This document shows, one piece after another, positions 36,452 to 45,114 of a stretch of 64,000 nt of DNA. Positions within the stretch are counted from its first letter, which is position 1. The number at the start of each line of letters is the position of its first letter. The notes under the pieces were generated by a model that saw only the letters and a list, made by a program, of their open reading frames with translations, did no database searches and was not told the DNA's origin. This DNA is from Alistipes shahii WAL 8301 (GTDB lineage: Bacteria; Bacteroidota; Bacteroidia; Bacteroidales; Rikenellaceae): the NCBI RefSeq assembly GCF_025145845.1, contig NZ_CP102253.1:310001-374000 (forward strand), in the 5' to 3' direction. The translations under genes and the position numbers were made by a program.

Positions 36452-37231
36452 TTAATGCTTTATGACATGAACAATAACATTTTCCGTTTCCTCGAACGAC
36501 TGCTTAAATGTATCAACATCACGTATGACCCCTAAATCATATATTATGAAAAGCAGATTGTTAAACTTTGTTTTGTAGGCCAAAATATCGTCGTTAATTT
36601 GTTGAATAAATGTCTTTTCTTCTGTCTTACATAATTTGATCTCTACTGCTAAATCTATGCTATTAAAACTGAAATCAGGAATATACGCTTTTGACGAATA
36701 ATCTATGTGCGGTCCCTCTCTCTCAAACTCAATATCCGCTCCGATTAAAAGATTTTCAAATTGATCTTGTATTTCTTTTTCACGTTCAGGCTTGGTGCGA
36801 ATAACTTTTCTCAATTTATGTTCTGACAATGAAAGAACTTTCATCAAATCTCCGGTAGCTTGTTTTTCGACTGATGCGCAGTAAACAGTATCAATATCAT
36901 TTGCATCAAGGTAATCTTTTGCGGCTAACAAGAATCCATTAGCTTGTTCAAGTTGCTCTACATAAGCTTCCTGATTGTATGCTTCCATTGCCCCGTCAAT
37001 GTCCCAGCCATTTATTATTCGCTGGCCTTGGAAATGCCAAGTAAGGTTCTTAATATTACAATAATAATAGGAATCAGAACCGAATACTTCTTCCAAAAAG
37101 ACTAATGTGTTAGTCAGCCATCTTACATGTTCCGAAGAACCGCGCCGACCTAATTTTAGCGTATGTATAACCTCTATTTGTTTATCTAAATAGCCTAATG
37201 CCTCATGTTTTGTCCACTTCTTCATGCTCAA
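36452..37231 (-). CDS. PD-(D/E)XK nuclease-like protein
   Basis: 259 aa. The C-terminal half shows EIQDQFENLL, then YIPDFSFNSIDLAVEIKLC, a PD-x(n)-ExK core as in restriction-endonuclease folds. The N-terminal half is helical with no recognised domain. It lies between the BRO gene and a nucleotidyltransferase-HEPN gene, an arrangement seen in defence-like islands. AT-rich relative to the tra genes. Confidence 0.65.
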   Translation of the reverse strand: MSMKKWTKHEALGYLDKQIEVIHTLKLGRRGSSEHVRWLTNTLVFLEEVFGSDSYYYCNIKNLTWHFQGQRIINGWDIDGAMEAYNQEAYVEQLEQANGFLLAAKDYLDANDIDTVYCASVEKQATGDLMKVLSLSEHKLRKVIRTKPEREKEIQDQFENLLIGADIEFEREGPHIDYSSKAYIPDFSFNSIDLAVEIKLCKTEEKTFIQQINDDILAYKTKFNNLLFIIYDLGVIRDVDTFKQSFEETENVIVHVIKH

Positions 37232-37268
37232 ATTTGGATAGAATTGAATCTAAAAGAGAATTACATTT

Positions 37269-38183
37269 TTACCCTCTTTCTTTCGGGAGTTGTTTCTTGC
37301 TTTGCTGTTTGTAGTAGTCGAATTGTTTACGGCAAACATCCTCTACAATATTAAACAATAAATCCACTTTGGGGACAAGCGCGTCTACAACCTCCTTTGG
37401 TACAACGAATTTGTCGTTATAGCGTGCTTCGATATAGGAGCGTTCGAGCAATTCGAAATGGTGTTTTTCTTCTTCGGTGTCTAATGGAAACACCTTTACT
37501 AATTCCAATGTATAAGCCTTACATTTTTCTATCAATGTATCCAGCTCATGTTCTTTATGTCCGTATAGAATAAATACCAACGGAATTGCTTTCAAAAGAT
37601 GTTCAACGACCTGATGAAGATTGTATGTGCTATAAGTATACCTTTCTTTTGAATAATCTAATTGATAATACTCATAATGGCTTACAGCCCGATTTAGTTT
37701 TCCATTATAGTATTCTTCCGCCATTTGTAAGATTTCAGAAAAATTCAAGTCGCGTGGCGTGGCTAATTGACACTCTCCCGAATTGTAAAGCACAATTCCC
37801 TCGGTCAGAATATCTACATAGAAATAACGGCCCTCGGAAAGAGCATTATTGAATTTGGTTATGCTTTCGTTGATAATCGACGGACGGGTTTGAGTATTAG
37901 CATTTTTATTTTTTAAGAAATTGGATTTAACCCGGCTCGATACCGTAACCGTGCGCGAACCCAGCCTTTTTTTCGACACAACCAAAATATCATAGTCGCT
38001 CATATATTGGATTTTACCGCCGCCGTAATCCCGCCGTATATCCAGTTCAACATAGGTGTTGCGGGCATAACTGCCATACAAGATAATCATTACGACATCC
38101 TTTACTTCATCGCGGATCAGGCCGACCAGTTCATGTAAATCCCGCTGTTTACGTTCGGGCAGAAAATCAATGGATTGCTTCAT
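37269..38183 (-). CDS. Nucleotidyltransferase-HEPN fusion protein
   Basis: 304 aa from MKQSIDFLPERKQRD; a longer start lacks coding character. The NTase motif is IILYGSYARNTYVE ... YMSDYDILVV (GS and two Asp). The C-terminal HEPN-like domain is near 180-290 (YSTYNLHQVVEHLLKAIPLV). The canonical R-x4-6-H motif of ribonuclease HEPN domains is not clear. Related to MntA/HepT systems but with both parts in one chain; frequent in Bacteroidota mobile elements. Confidence 0.75.
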   Translation of the reverse strand: MKQSIDFLPERKQRDLHELVGLIRDEVKDVVMIILYGSYARNTYVELDIRRDYGGGKIQYMSDYDILVVSKKRLGSRTVTVSSRVKSNFLKNKNANTQTRPSIINESITKFNNALSEGRYFYVDILTEGIVLYNSGECQLATPRDLNFSEILQMAEEYYNGKLNRAVSHYEYYQLDYSKERYTYSTYNLHQVVEHLLKAIPLVFILYGHKEHELDTLIEKCKAYTLELVKVFPLDTEEEKHHFELLERSYIEARYNDKFVVPKEVVDALVPKVDLLFNIVEDVCRKQFDYYKQQSKKQLPKERG

Positions 38184-38250
38184 ACCCACAAATTTAGCAA
38201 GATTTTTCCAAAAACACACGGCCGGACTGCGTTAGATTCGATTTTCTTTG

Positions 38251-38258
38251 TATATTTG
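38251..38258 (+). promoter_or_regulatory. -7 box TATATTTG ahead of the structured RNA region
   Basis: Matches TAnnTTTG and lies 7 bp before the first stem at 38266. No good -33 element was seen. Confidence 0.45.
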
Positions 38259-38264
38259 CCTTAC

Positions 38265-38587
38265 GATTCCTTAAAGGCAGTTTCGTTGAACCGGGGCAAC
38301 ATAGGTTGTCCGAGAACAAACTGAAAAGGCAATTACCATGCAAACTTTAAGGAATTATCATAGCTCGGCATAGCCGACGGACATAGCTATAAAGGGTAAA
38401 CAACTCTTTATACCACACCACAAACATAGGAACCTCTTTCGAGAGGGTTTGAAATTGGTATAATGGTTGTCAGTCCTTGTTATGTCCTGCTTGCATTTTG
38501 CGAGCAGGACGGCAAGGGCGCAGGACAGCTACCAATTTCGGGTTTCCTATGACCTGTGGTGTGGGGCTGACACCGCGCCCCCTTTTT
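38265..38587 (+). ncRNA. Candidate ~320-nt structured RNA
   Basis: Successive stems: ATTCCTTAAAG/CTTTAAGGAAT (38266-38276 with 38345-38355, enclosing CAGTTT/AAACTG and GGCAAC/GTTGTC), then ATAGCT/AGCTAT with TCGGC/GCCGA inside. These are followed by ATAAAG/CTTTAT and AACCTCT-TTCG-AGAGGGTT with a UUCG loop. The long stem GAAATTGGTA/TACCAATTTC (38451-38460 with 38530-38539) encloses CCTTG/CAAGG and GTCCTGCT/AGCAGGAC. GGGGC/GCCCC plus TTTTT ends it at 38563-38587. No open frame in this part has coding character. Class not recognised. Confidence 0.6.
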
Positions 38588-39341
38588 ATGCCTATCCGGG
38601 GCGCATTTCCAACAATCCACACGAATCTATGGAAACCCGTTGCGTCCTGCCGTCCATGCGTAATATCGCCGTCCCTGCGGATTGCACCCGTCCCCAACTT
38701 GGGGCCGGGCGGAATCGGTATGTTTCGGCGGCTCCGGCATGGAACCGGACGCCGGGTCTTGCCGTGCAAAATAACAAATCCCGCCTTTCGGTCGCAGCTA
38801 ATAAATCCTGCCTGCAAGGTTGGCCCTTTAAAATCTGGTCTTGCTGTCCTGCTCCGTATGGAAATGGCACGCATGTTTGCGCGGCACTTACGGGCGGCCG
38901 GATCATTGCCGCCCCTTTCTTCGCCAAGAACCCTATATCCCTATATTCCCGGTCCGATGGCCGGGAAACGTTAAACCGTCGGTCAGCGCATCATAAGCAC
39001 AAGATTGCAAAAGGGAGTAATCCGACTGGCGGCGGAACAGCCGTAACAAACCCGACAAGTAGGACGGGTGGCACGGAATTGCGGCTGTTCCATTTTTGGG
39101 ACCTTTCCCTCGCCCCACCAACCAATCGAAATACGTACCGTTCCAAAGAACCGCCCCGGCGCATGGGGTAACGCGGCCGGGTTCAGGGTGCAGCGTCGAA
39201 TTAGATTTTTTCATAATGGTTAGACCCCGCAGCGACCTGCACCCTGTTTTAAAAACGAATAAGCACGGGGCGGGACTTTCTTTTCCATAATACAAAGGCT
39301 TGATACGTCGAAAATTTGTTCCGCCCCGTTTTTTACAGATT
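38588..39341 (+). other. Hairpin-rich region without a supported gene
   Basis: GC-rich, with long open frames on both strands that have no recognisable protein features. Stems include CCCCAA/TTGGGG near 38695, GGAACAGCCG/CGGCTGTTCC near 39036-39090, CAGGGTGCAG/CTGCACCCTG (39184-39193 with 39237-39246) and CGGGGCGG/CCGCCCCG (39266-39273 with 39321-39328) followed by T6. This last stem looks like a terminator or attenuator just before the gene at 39342. The region may be a continued structured RNA or leader. Confidence 0.45.
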
Positions 39342-39920
39342 ATGATAGAGCAGCACACCGAAGAAGAACAAACCCTGCGGGCCATCGACCACTTTTACAC
39401 GACGCAGGTTAGTATCTGCATCGCGGCATTGGGCAGAATGCGGTCTGCGGAGCTGGCCGACAAAAACATCATCCTGCGGGCCATTATGTGCGACATGCCC
39501 GACTGCGGCATCTGCGCCGACCCCACGGCCGAAGATTACGGCGTCGATTTTTGGGTTGACCGGGCGGAGTATGTCGATGATCTGTCATTCAACCTTTATG
39601 TCACGCAGGCCGAAGAGAACGTACTGTGGAACATCGAGAAAAAAGGCCAGAAACCGGGGCGTCTGGCGGCTCCGCAGCAGCGGATCACGGTGCGGACCGA
39701 CGGGATAAGCAGGCCCCCGTATATCCCGCTTATCTACCTGACGGTATTAAGTTCCAAACTGATGGCGATGGCTATGTCGGACGTGCTGCCGAACGTGGAT
39801 TTGTCCACCTATTACGACGAGCGGGTGATGGCTGCCATGAGTGAGCACATGACAGAAGCATTGGACCGGATCGTCGCAATGCAAAACGGGGAGGAAGATG
39901 CCCAAATGCCGGTAAGCTGA
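39342..39920 (+). CDS. Hypothetical ICE protein
   Basis: 192 aa, not recognised. It is acidic, with Cys-rich segment MCDMPDCGICADP near residues 50-62 and a helical C-terminus. No signal peptide. It starts 14 bp after the T run of the CGGGGCGG hairpin. It ends in TGA; the next in-frame stop is 12 codons later. Codon use resembles the tra genes. Confidence 0.6.
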   Translation: MIEQHTEEEQTLRAIDHFYTTQVSICIAALGRMRSAELADKNIILRAIMCDMPDCGICADPTAEDYGVDFWVDRAEYVDDLSFNLYVTQAEENVLWNIEKKGQKPGRLAAPQQRITVRTDGISRPPYIPLIYLTVLSSKLMAMAMSDVLPNVDLSTYYDERVMAAMSEHMTEALDRIVAMQNGEEDAQMPVS

Positions 39921-40004
39921 AACACCGCGGCTGGGGCTATGAAAATGAAATAACGACAACAAACTGTAAAACATGGGATAATAGAATCTACATAACGGAA
40001 TAAA

Positions 40005-40150
40005 CTGCTGATCTCCAACAAAACGCCCACTTTGTAAGACCAGATTGTCATGCAGATTTAATTTCGTGCTACGGCACGGGGTTTAGGTCTGTATTATCTG
40101 GTGGGTATGGGCGTACCTGTTTGGAGTAAACAGCACTTTCCCCGTGCTTT
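40005..40150 (+). ncRNA. Pseudoknotted RNA, copy 3, upstream of the SLOG-like gene
   Basis: Nested stems TGCTG/CAGCA with CTCCAA/TTGGAG (40006-40018 with 40121-40135), CGCCCA/TGGGCG (40024-40029 with 40108-40113) and ACCAGAT/ATCTGGT (40039-40045 with 40096-40102), plus an inner CAGA/TCTG. GCACGGGG (40074-40081) in the loop pairs with CCCCGTGC (40140-40147) beyond the outer stem. Same order as copies 1 and 2, with different stem sequences. It ends 22 bp before the next ATG, so it could act as a leader. Confidence 0.65.
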
Positions 40151-40171
40151 CTGTTTCCCGCACGTTCGATT

Positions 40172-41101
40172 ATGAGAAAAGGCTTGATACTCGGATTCGT
40201 CGGCAATAATCCCAAACATGCGCGTCGGCTGCCTGACGATGCTTTCGGACAGTTGATCCGCGGCAATGTTCCGCTGGGTTACAGAACGGTTTTGACTGGC
40301 ATCGAGGGAAATTTTGAAATGGGCTGTGCGGCTGCGACCCTACGGCTGCGCGGCGAGGGATTGAAAATAAAGCTGCACATAGCCATAACGCAGGGCAAGT
40401 ACAAAACGTATCTGCGTTATAAACGCGACAATCTCCGGCTTTCGGAAGCACACCGCATCATCGAACAAGCCGACAAGGTGGAAATTATCGAGGGGAAAAC
40501 TCCGCTGGAAGCCGAAAGGCTCCGCGACCGCCATATCGTCGATAAGAGCGATTTGCTGTTCTATTATTCTACGCAGTTGCGCGACGATTTCCGAAACAAA
40601 TTCATATCCTATTATCTGGAACAGCAGCATCCGCGGAAAAATGTCTGCGACTTGTCGGACAAGAGCGGCCGGGCGTTCGTGGCAAAGGAAGCCAGCTTAC
40701 GCTATATGCGGGAACGGGATTTGGTTGTCATGGCGAACAGCATTGATAGAATCTACCTGCAGGACTGGCTTGCGCCTGACACGGACCAGTTGAAGAAGTA
40801 TTTCAGAGCACCCAAAGAAACCGCCGTCGTGCTGCTGCGCGATACGGGTGTCTGCGACCCGAAGCTGTTGCCCCTGCGGGTGTTTTTCTATGCGCTTTCG
40901 AACTCGGTGATAACGAATCTCGCCCTGCCGGAAAAGTGTTGGAGTGAGAGCCGCGAATACTTCGATACGTTCCAAAACATCCTGCGCATTATCCGGCTTA
41001 CGCGAGCGCACAACATCGAAATCCCGGACTTCAACATCTTCGACTTCACCCGCTACGGGGAGATTATGCGCCGGATTTTCCAATATCAGGAGTTGAAATA
41101 A
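40172..41101 (+). CDS. SLOG/DUF1273-like Rossmann-fold protein
   Basis: 309 aa. The N-terminal ~130 residues resemble SLOG domains: RTVLTGIEGNFEMGCAAATL (ligand-binding turn), ADKVEIIEG and RDRHIVDKSDLLFYY (the R-x3-hydrophobic-VD-x-SD motif). The rest is helical and unrecognised. SLOG proteins sense or make nucleotide-derived ligands in some defence systems. The next gene starts 12 bp downstream. Confidence 0.45.
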   Translation: MRKGLILGFVGNNPKHARRLPDDAFGQLIRGNVPLGYRTVLTGIEGNFEMGCAAATLRLRGEGLKIKLHIAITQGKYKTYLRYKRDNLRLSEAHRIIEQADKVEIIEGKTPLEAERLRDRHIVDKSDLLFYYSTQLRDDFRNKFISYYLEQQHPRKNVCDLSDKSGRAFVAKEASLRYMRERDLVVMANSIDRIYLQDWLAPDTDQLKKYFRAPKETAVVLLRDTGVCDPKLLPLRVFFYALSNSVITNLALPEKCWSESREYFDTFQNILRIIRLTRAHNIEIPDFNIFDFTRYGEIMRRIFQYQELK

Positions 41102-41113
41102 CAAGAACGCTGC

Positions 41114-41602
41114 ATGCTGCGAAAATTGCTGAACAGACTTTTCGGCCCCTTTTCTTCGGGCGGCGTAATCCCTCTGGGGGAGTTCCTGATACTGCTTCAA
41201 AAGAGTTACGCCTATCTGCGGAAGCATCGTTACCGGGTGCTGTCTACCGAGCTTCCGGACGACCTGCTTAAAAAGTGGCTGATGCCGATGCCGGGCGAGA
41301 AGCAGGCGGAGGAATACAAACGCAGTTTTGCCCGCCAAAACGATACGTTGTCCCAAACTCAACTTCCCGTGTTCGTATTCGACCATGTTCTACAAAAACG
41401 CTTCAACCGGGATATATCGACATTCGACGCCGCCGAAATGGAAATCGCGGGCAGGGATTTAAGGGTATATATCCTGCTGCTGAATTACATTTTCGGAATG
41501 AGGGAAGCGGGGCGGTCCCTGATCGAGTTCGATATTTTCGACGTGGAGAATTACGACGCAATCATCGAACGAATCGAAGCGCAGGAAACGGAACCGGAAT
41601 AA
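41114..41602 (+). CDS. Hypothetical protein related to the C-terminus of its upstream neighbour
   Basis: 162 aa. Its end (FDIFDVENYDAIIERIE) parallels the end of the 40172 product (FNIFDFTRYGEIMRRIF), suggesting a shared C-terminal domain. No signal peptide or membrane segment. Cotranscribed with 40172 (12 bp gap). Function unknown. Confidence 0.55.
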   Translation: MLRKLLNRLFGPFSSGGVIPLGEFLILLQKSYAYLRKHRYRVLSTELPDDLLKKWLMPMPGEKQAEEYKRSFARQNDTLSQTQLPVFVFDHVLQKRFNRDISTFDAAEMEIAGRDLRVYILLLNYIFGMREAGRSLIEFDIFDVENYDAIIERIEAQETEPE

Positions 41603-41683
41603 AAATTCCGGTCCGCAGTATAGCGAATAAGGTTGCATGTTCTCTGTTTTTTTGCTATATTTCAGATCAATTCCGGTAATTGT

Positions 41684-43345
41684 ATGAAATATCTGTTATC
41701 TCTTTCAATGGTTTTGCTCCTATGCGGTTGTGGCAGCAACAGGCAAATCGAGCAAGAATTGTCTACTGCGACAAGATTGTTACGCATCGAACCGGACAGC
41801 TCGTTGCGCATCATCGAGAACATTGCCCCCGACCGGATTCTGCGGCGCAGCACGCGGGCAAAATACGCTCTCTTGTATTCCGCGGCACTCGATAAAAATT
41901 ATGTGGATGCCGATGATGATTCGCTGATACGCATTGCATACCGGTATTACGACAACCGGATTTGCTCGGATTCGGTGAAGTTTCTGATTAACTATCACTA
42001 TGGGCGAATCTATCAAAACGGCGACGATTATCAGGAAGCCATGCGCTATTATCTGACTGCGGAAAAATACGCTCTCGCGGCGCATAAGAATTATTATCTG
42101 GGTTTGGTATACTCCCGTATCGGGGAGGTCTATTCCGAGCAGATGAATTTTAACGGAGCGCTGGAATATTATCAGAATGCTTATGACGCTTGGGAAAAAC
42201 TACGCAATCCTGCGTTTATGAATAATGCGATACTTAATATCGCCAATGCCTATTCCAGTTTGGGCGATAACGACAATGCCGTAAAATACTATTCGCAAGC
42301 TCTGCAAGCAGCCGCACAGCAGGAAGATAACGATATGGTTATTGCTTGTTTAAGCAATTTGGGGGATATTTATGTAAATGAGGGCGATTATCCAAAAGCC
42401 TTGCAGGCCGTAAAGGAAATTGAGCGGACCGCTCCAGATGGTCTGTCAATTTATCAATATAGAGTATTGGCCAAAGTCTATTATCTGCAACACAAGATAG
42501 ACAGCGCACGATATTATTTCAATATCGCTTCGGAGTTGGCGGAGGATATTCGGGACGATGCACAACTGGCATATCTATCTATTCAAATTGAATTGGCATC
42601 CGGAAATTCAGAGGAAGCAGCCAATTCGATCAATGAATATATCTGGTTGAGCGATTCCGTATCCCGCATGGTGGTATCTCAGTCAGCAACCGCCGCCGAG
42701 GGAAAATATTATAAAGAGCAAACCGCTTTTGCGAGTTACCGCCTGAAAGTACGAACTTACTTTGAATATATTGTCGGACTGCTGATCTGCGCCGTCGCAA
42801 TTTTCCTGATCTACTACTATCGGGAACGCATGAAACGAAAACAACAGCAGGTTGAACGCTACATGTTGGCCGTTGACAGCATCCGGGCATCGAAAAACCG
42901 CATCCTCGAACATCTTGCCGTCAAGGAGGGACAGGAGGTGCAACTTAAAGAATTGGTGTTGTCCCGCTTCGAGTTCCTCGACCAACTCGGCCGGGCGTTC
43001 TATGAACGGAACAATACAAAAGCACAGCAGGAGGTCATTTACAAACAAGTGAGAAACTTCTTTACGAACCTTGCATCCAATCCCGCGACCAAAAAAGAAT
43101 TGGAGGAGATCGTAAACACGGTAAATGACAATATCATCGTGAAACTGCGGAAGCAGTTCCCGAAATTCAAACCTGCGGATATAGATTTGCTATGTTACAT
43201 CTACGCCGGATTCTCGGCGCAAATCATCAGCGTTATAATCGGCGATTCGGTATCGAATATCTACAACCGCAAATCGAGATTGAAAGCCCGAATTGCGGCA
43301 TCGGATTCGGCCGAAAAAGACTTTTTTATTCAGAAAATGCAATAA
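41684..43345 (+). CDS. Locus B: TPR-transmembrane-HTH regulator
   Basis: 553 aa from MKYLLSLSMVLLLCGCGSNR, with a lipobox-like CGC. TPR-like repeats cover ~50-340 (HYGRIYQNGDDYQEAMRYYL, NIANAYSSLGDNDNAVKYYS). A membrane helix lies near 365-385 (YIVGLLICAVAIFLIYYY). The C-terminal HTH-like region is FKPADIDLLCYIYAGFSAQI, then NIYNRKSRLKARI. Full-length parallel to the locus A regulator; each stands at the head of its locus and probably controls the DUF3244 promoter downstream. Confidence 0.75.
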   Translation: MKYLLSLSMVLLLCGCGSNRQIEQELSTATRLLRIEPDSSLRIIENIAPDRILRRSTRAKYALLYSAALDKNYVDADDDSLIRIAYRYYDNRICSDSVKFLINYHYGRIYQNGDDYQEAMRYYLTAEKYALAAHKNYYLGLVYSRIGEVYSEQMNFNGALEYYQNAYDAWEKLRNPAFMNNAILNIANAYSSLGDNDNAVKYYSQALQAAAQQEDNDMVIACLSNLGDIYVNEGDYPKALQAVKEIERTAPDGLSIYQYRVLAKVYYLQHKIDSARYYFNIASELAEDIRDDAQLAYLSIQIELASGNSEEAANSINEYIWLSDSVSRMVVSQSATAAEGKYYKEQTAFASYRLKVRTYFEYIVGLLICAVAIFLIYYYRERMKRKQQQVERYMLAVDSIRASKNRILEHLAVKEGQEVQLKELVLSRFEFLDQLGRAFYERNNTKAQQEVIYKQVRNFFTNLASNPATKKELEEIVNTVNDNIIVKLRKQFPKFKPADIDLLCYIYAGFSAQIISVIIGDSVSNIYNRKSRLKARIAASDSAEKDFFIQKMQ

Positions 43346-43368
43346 CATTCTGATTATCAAATAAATTA

Positions 43369-43377
43369 CCCCCCCCC
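43369..43377 (+). repeat. C9 homopolymer between regulator and DUF3244 gene
   Basis: Nine cytosines in AT-rich intergenic DNA, 24 bp after the regulator stop codon. One of three nine-base G/C tracts between 43 and 57 kb. Confidence 0.85.
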
Positions 43378-43443
43378 GTTGAAAAATCCAAAAAAAATAA
43401 CATGTAATATTTTGTTTTTCAGGCAATTATCGCATACATTATA

Positions 43444-43478
43444 AAAACTGCGAGATTTTTGCAATTCTCGCGGTTTTT
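43444..43478 (+). terminator. Terminator after the locus B regulator
   Basis: AAAACTGCGAGA pairs with TCTCGCGGTTTT, followed by T-rich sequence. Same position as the terminator in locus A. Confidence 0.8.
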
Positions 43479-43536
43479 ATTTTTCTGTATATCAATAATT
43501 TATTGACTTTGTGTGATAGATTTTATCGGCGCTGAT

Positions 43537-43570
43537 TTTGCTATCGGAAGAAACCGAAAGCCTAACTTTG
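43537..43570 (+). promoter_or_regulatory. Promoter of the locus B DUF3244 gene
   Basis: TTTG at 43537-43540 and TAACTTTG at 43563-43570 (spacer 22). ATCGGAAGAAACCGAAAG between them resembles the locus A promoter and may bind the TPR-HTH regulator. Confidence 0.55.
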
Positions 43571-43598
43571 CTATTTTCTAACCCACATATCTTATCAC

Positions 43599-43982
43599 AT
43601 GAAAAAATTACTTTTATTACTTGTGCTGTGCTGCATCGGAGCCGGAATTTGCTTTGAAGCGTATGCAAATCGGAAACGACCGAAAACCACGTCCGTTTAT
43701 CTGGAAAAGAAAATGACGGTCAAAGGTCCGCGCAGCGTCATGCCGCCGATTAATGCGGTGCTTTCTCCGGATGGCAACACCATTACGCTTTACTCTCCGG
43801 AGAATTGCGACCGGGCATTCGTTACGATCTCCGGCAATGGAACCTATCTTACGGAAATGGTGAATTTCGGGGATCAGATTGCGACACTCGACGTGTCGGA
43901 CCTCGACTGCGGGGTTTATCTGATTACCGTCGAATATGAAAACGGTACGATTTACACCGGACAGATCGAGTTTACCGAATAA
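43599..43982 (+). CDS. Locus B: secreted DUF3244 protein
   Basis: 127 aa. Signal peptide LLLLLVLCCIGAGICFEAYA. The body shows SPDGNTITLYSPENCDRAFV and ends with LDCGVYLITVEYENGTIYTG, the DUF3244 pattern. Identical length to the locus A paralogue (32010), though clearly diverged. Probably periplasmic or surface-exposed. Confidence 0.75.
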   Translation: MKKLLLLLVLCCIGAGICFEAYANRKRPKTTSVYLEKKMTVKGPRSVMPPINAVLSPDGNTITLYSPENCDRAFVTISGNGTYLTEMVNFGDQIATLDVSDLDCGVYLITVEYENGTIYTGQIEFTE

Positions 43983-44012
43983 TTTCTTAGATTTACCTTT
44001 AAAATTATGATT

Positions 44013-45044
44013 ATGAAACATATTTCTATCGTTTTACTGGCAGGTCTTGCGGCTGTCGCTTTTGCCTGCACGAAAGAAACGCCCCCTGAACAGACAGCAC
44101 CGGAACCGCAGGAAATGGGCGTCGGGGGTGATATTGTCTGCATTGACGGCACACTGCATTTTTCATCAGGTGAAGTTTGCCTGAACACTTTGGAATCGCT
44201 GACTTCGGAAGAATCTCTGCACGCTTTCGAGAAAGCGCATAATTTCACCTCGTGGCGTTCGTTCACGGATGGTATGTTGGATGATATTATCGCCTGTGAA
44301 ACTCCGGAGGAGTACCAAGCGGTTTTTGAAACCTGCGCAGGTTATCTTAAAATGGATAATGACCGCCTGATGCCTGTTATCACTTCTGTCGGTTATGCCA
44401 GCATTGCAGACATTAATGGAGTTTTTTATGTCGGTGATGTCAAACATACCGTGAACGCGGAATCCGTAACTATCGAGAGGACCGATGCAAAAACAAGGGC
44501 TGTTGAAGTTGAAGAAATAGGTTATGTTGCGCCTGTATTCGATGAAACCCAGACCAGAGGAGAGATTTCGCAGAAATATACGGATCGCCGTCGTGAAACA
44601 AAAAAGTACAAAGTTTTCTCTCGCACCAACGTATTGCGTCACTCTGCTGTGCAAGAGGTAAATGGACAGAAATACTATAACACCTCCTTTGCTATTCAGG
44701 TGCATGTTTCGGGACAAAAGAAGAAGACCCTGATAGGATGGAATACATACAATGACCGCTTTTATATTGAGAATCTGCATTGGGATTTAACCATCGCCGG
44801 GAAACGTATTTCTTTCGAAACATACAGAAATAACTATTCGAAAACGGAATCCACAAAGAACCTGTATGCGACCATCGGTTTCGGAAACGGTCAATTCAAC
44901 ATGACCCCTACGGAAGTACCTATGCCGAGCGGATTCAACTGCATTGTACATAGGGCACGAAGCCGTGAGATGGGTAATTGCGGAGTTGTTACAGATATTA
45001 ATTGCTGCCAAGGAATTTACCTGCCGGTTCCCGAATGTATCTAA
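44013..45044 (+). CDS. Locus B: lipoprotein, DUF4848-like
   Basis: 343 aa from MKHISIVLLAGLAAVAFACT, a lipobox. ICIDGTL-type N-terminal strand followed by FEKAHNFTSWRSFTDGMLDD resembles DUF4848 proteins (tentative). A basic middle segment (YTDRRRETKKYKV) and a Cys-containing C-terminus (GNCGVVTDINCCQG) follow. No counterpart in locus A. A 12-bp stem terminator lies just downstream. Confidence 0.55.
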   Translation: MKHISIVLLAGLAAVAFACTKETPPEQTAPEPQEMGVGGDIVCIDGTLHFSSGEVCLNTLESLTSEESLHAFEKAHNFTSWRSFTDGMLDDIIACETPEEYQAVFETCAGYLKMDNDRLMPVITSVGYASIADINGVFYVGDVKHTVNAESVTIERTDAKTRAVEVEEIGYVAPVFDETQTRGEISQKYTDRRRETKKYKVFSRTNVLRHSAVQEVNGQKYYNTSFAIQVHVSGQKKKTLIGWNTYNDRFYIENLHWDLTIAGKRISFETYRNNYSKTESTKNLYATIGFGNGQFNMTPTEVPMPSGFNCIVHRARSREMGNCGVVTDINCCQGIYLPVPECI

Positions 45045-45054
45045 CTATTCCATA

Positions 45055-45090
45055 TCAAGGAAACAGGGACATAATTCTCTGTTTCCTTGA
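45055..45090 (+). terminator. Terminator after the DUF4848-like gene
   Basis: TCAAGGAAACAG pairs perfectly with CTGTTTCCTTGA. Confidence 0.75.
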
Positions 45091-45114
45091 TTATTCCACA
45101 CTCTAAAATTTATT

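Noticed and set aside
38265..38587. Group II intron
   Set aside because: No domain V-like hairpin, no 5' GTGCG-type start and no intron-encoded protein nearby.
38467..39171. A 234-aa plus-strand protein, and opposing minus-strand frames
   Set aside because: Composition is unlike the neighbours, no domain is visible, and the region is dominated by hairpins.
39176..39336. Fourth copy of the pseudoknotted RNA
   Set aside because: G-rich and C-rich strands are present, but the nested stem order of the other copies could not be reproduced on either strand.
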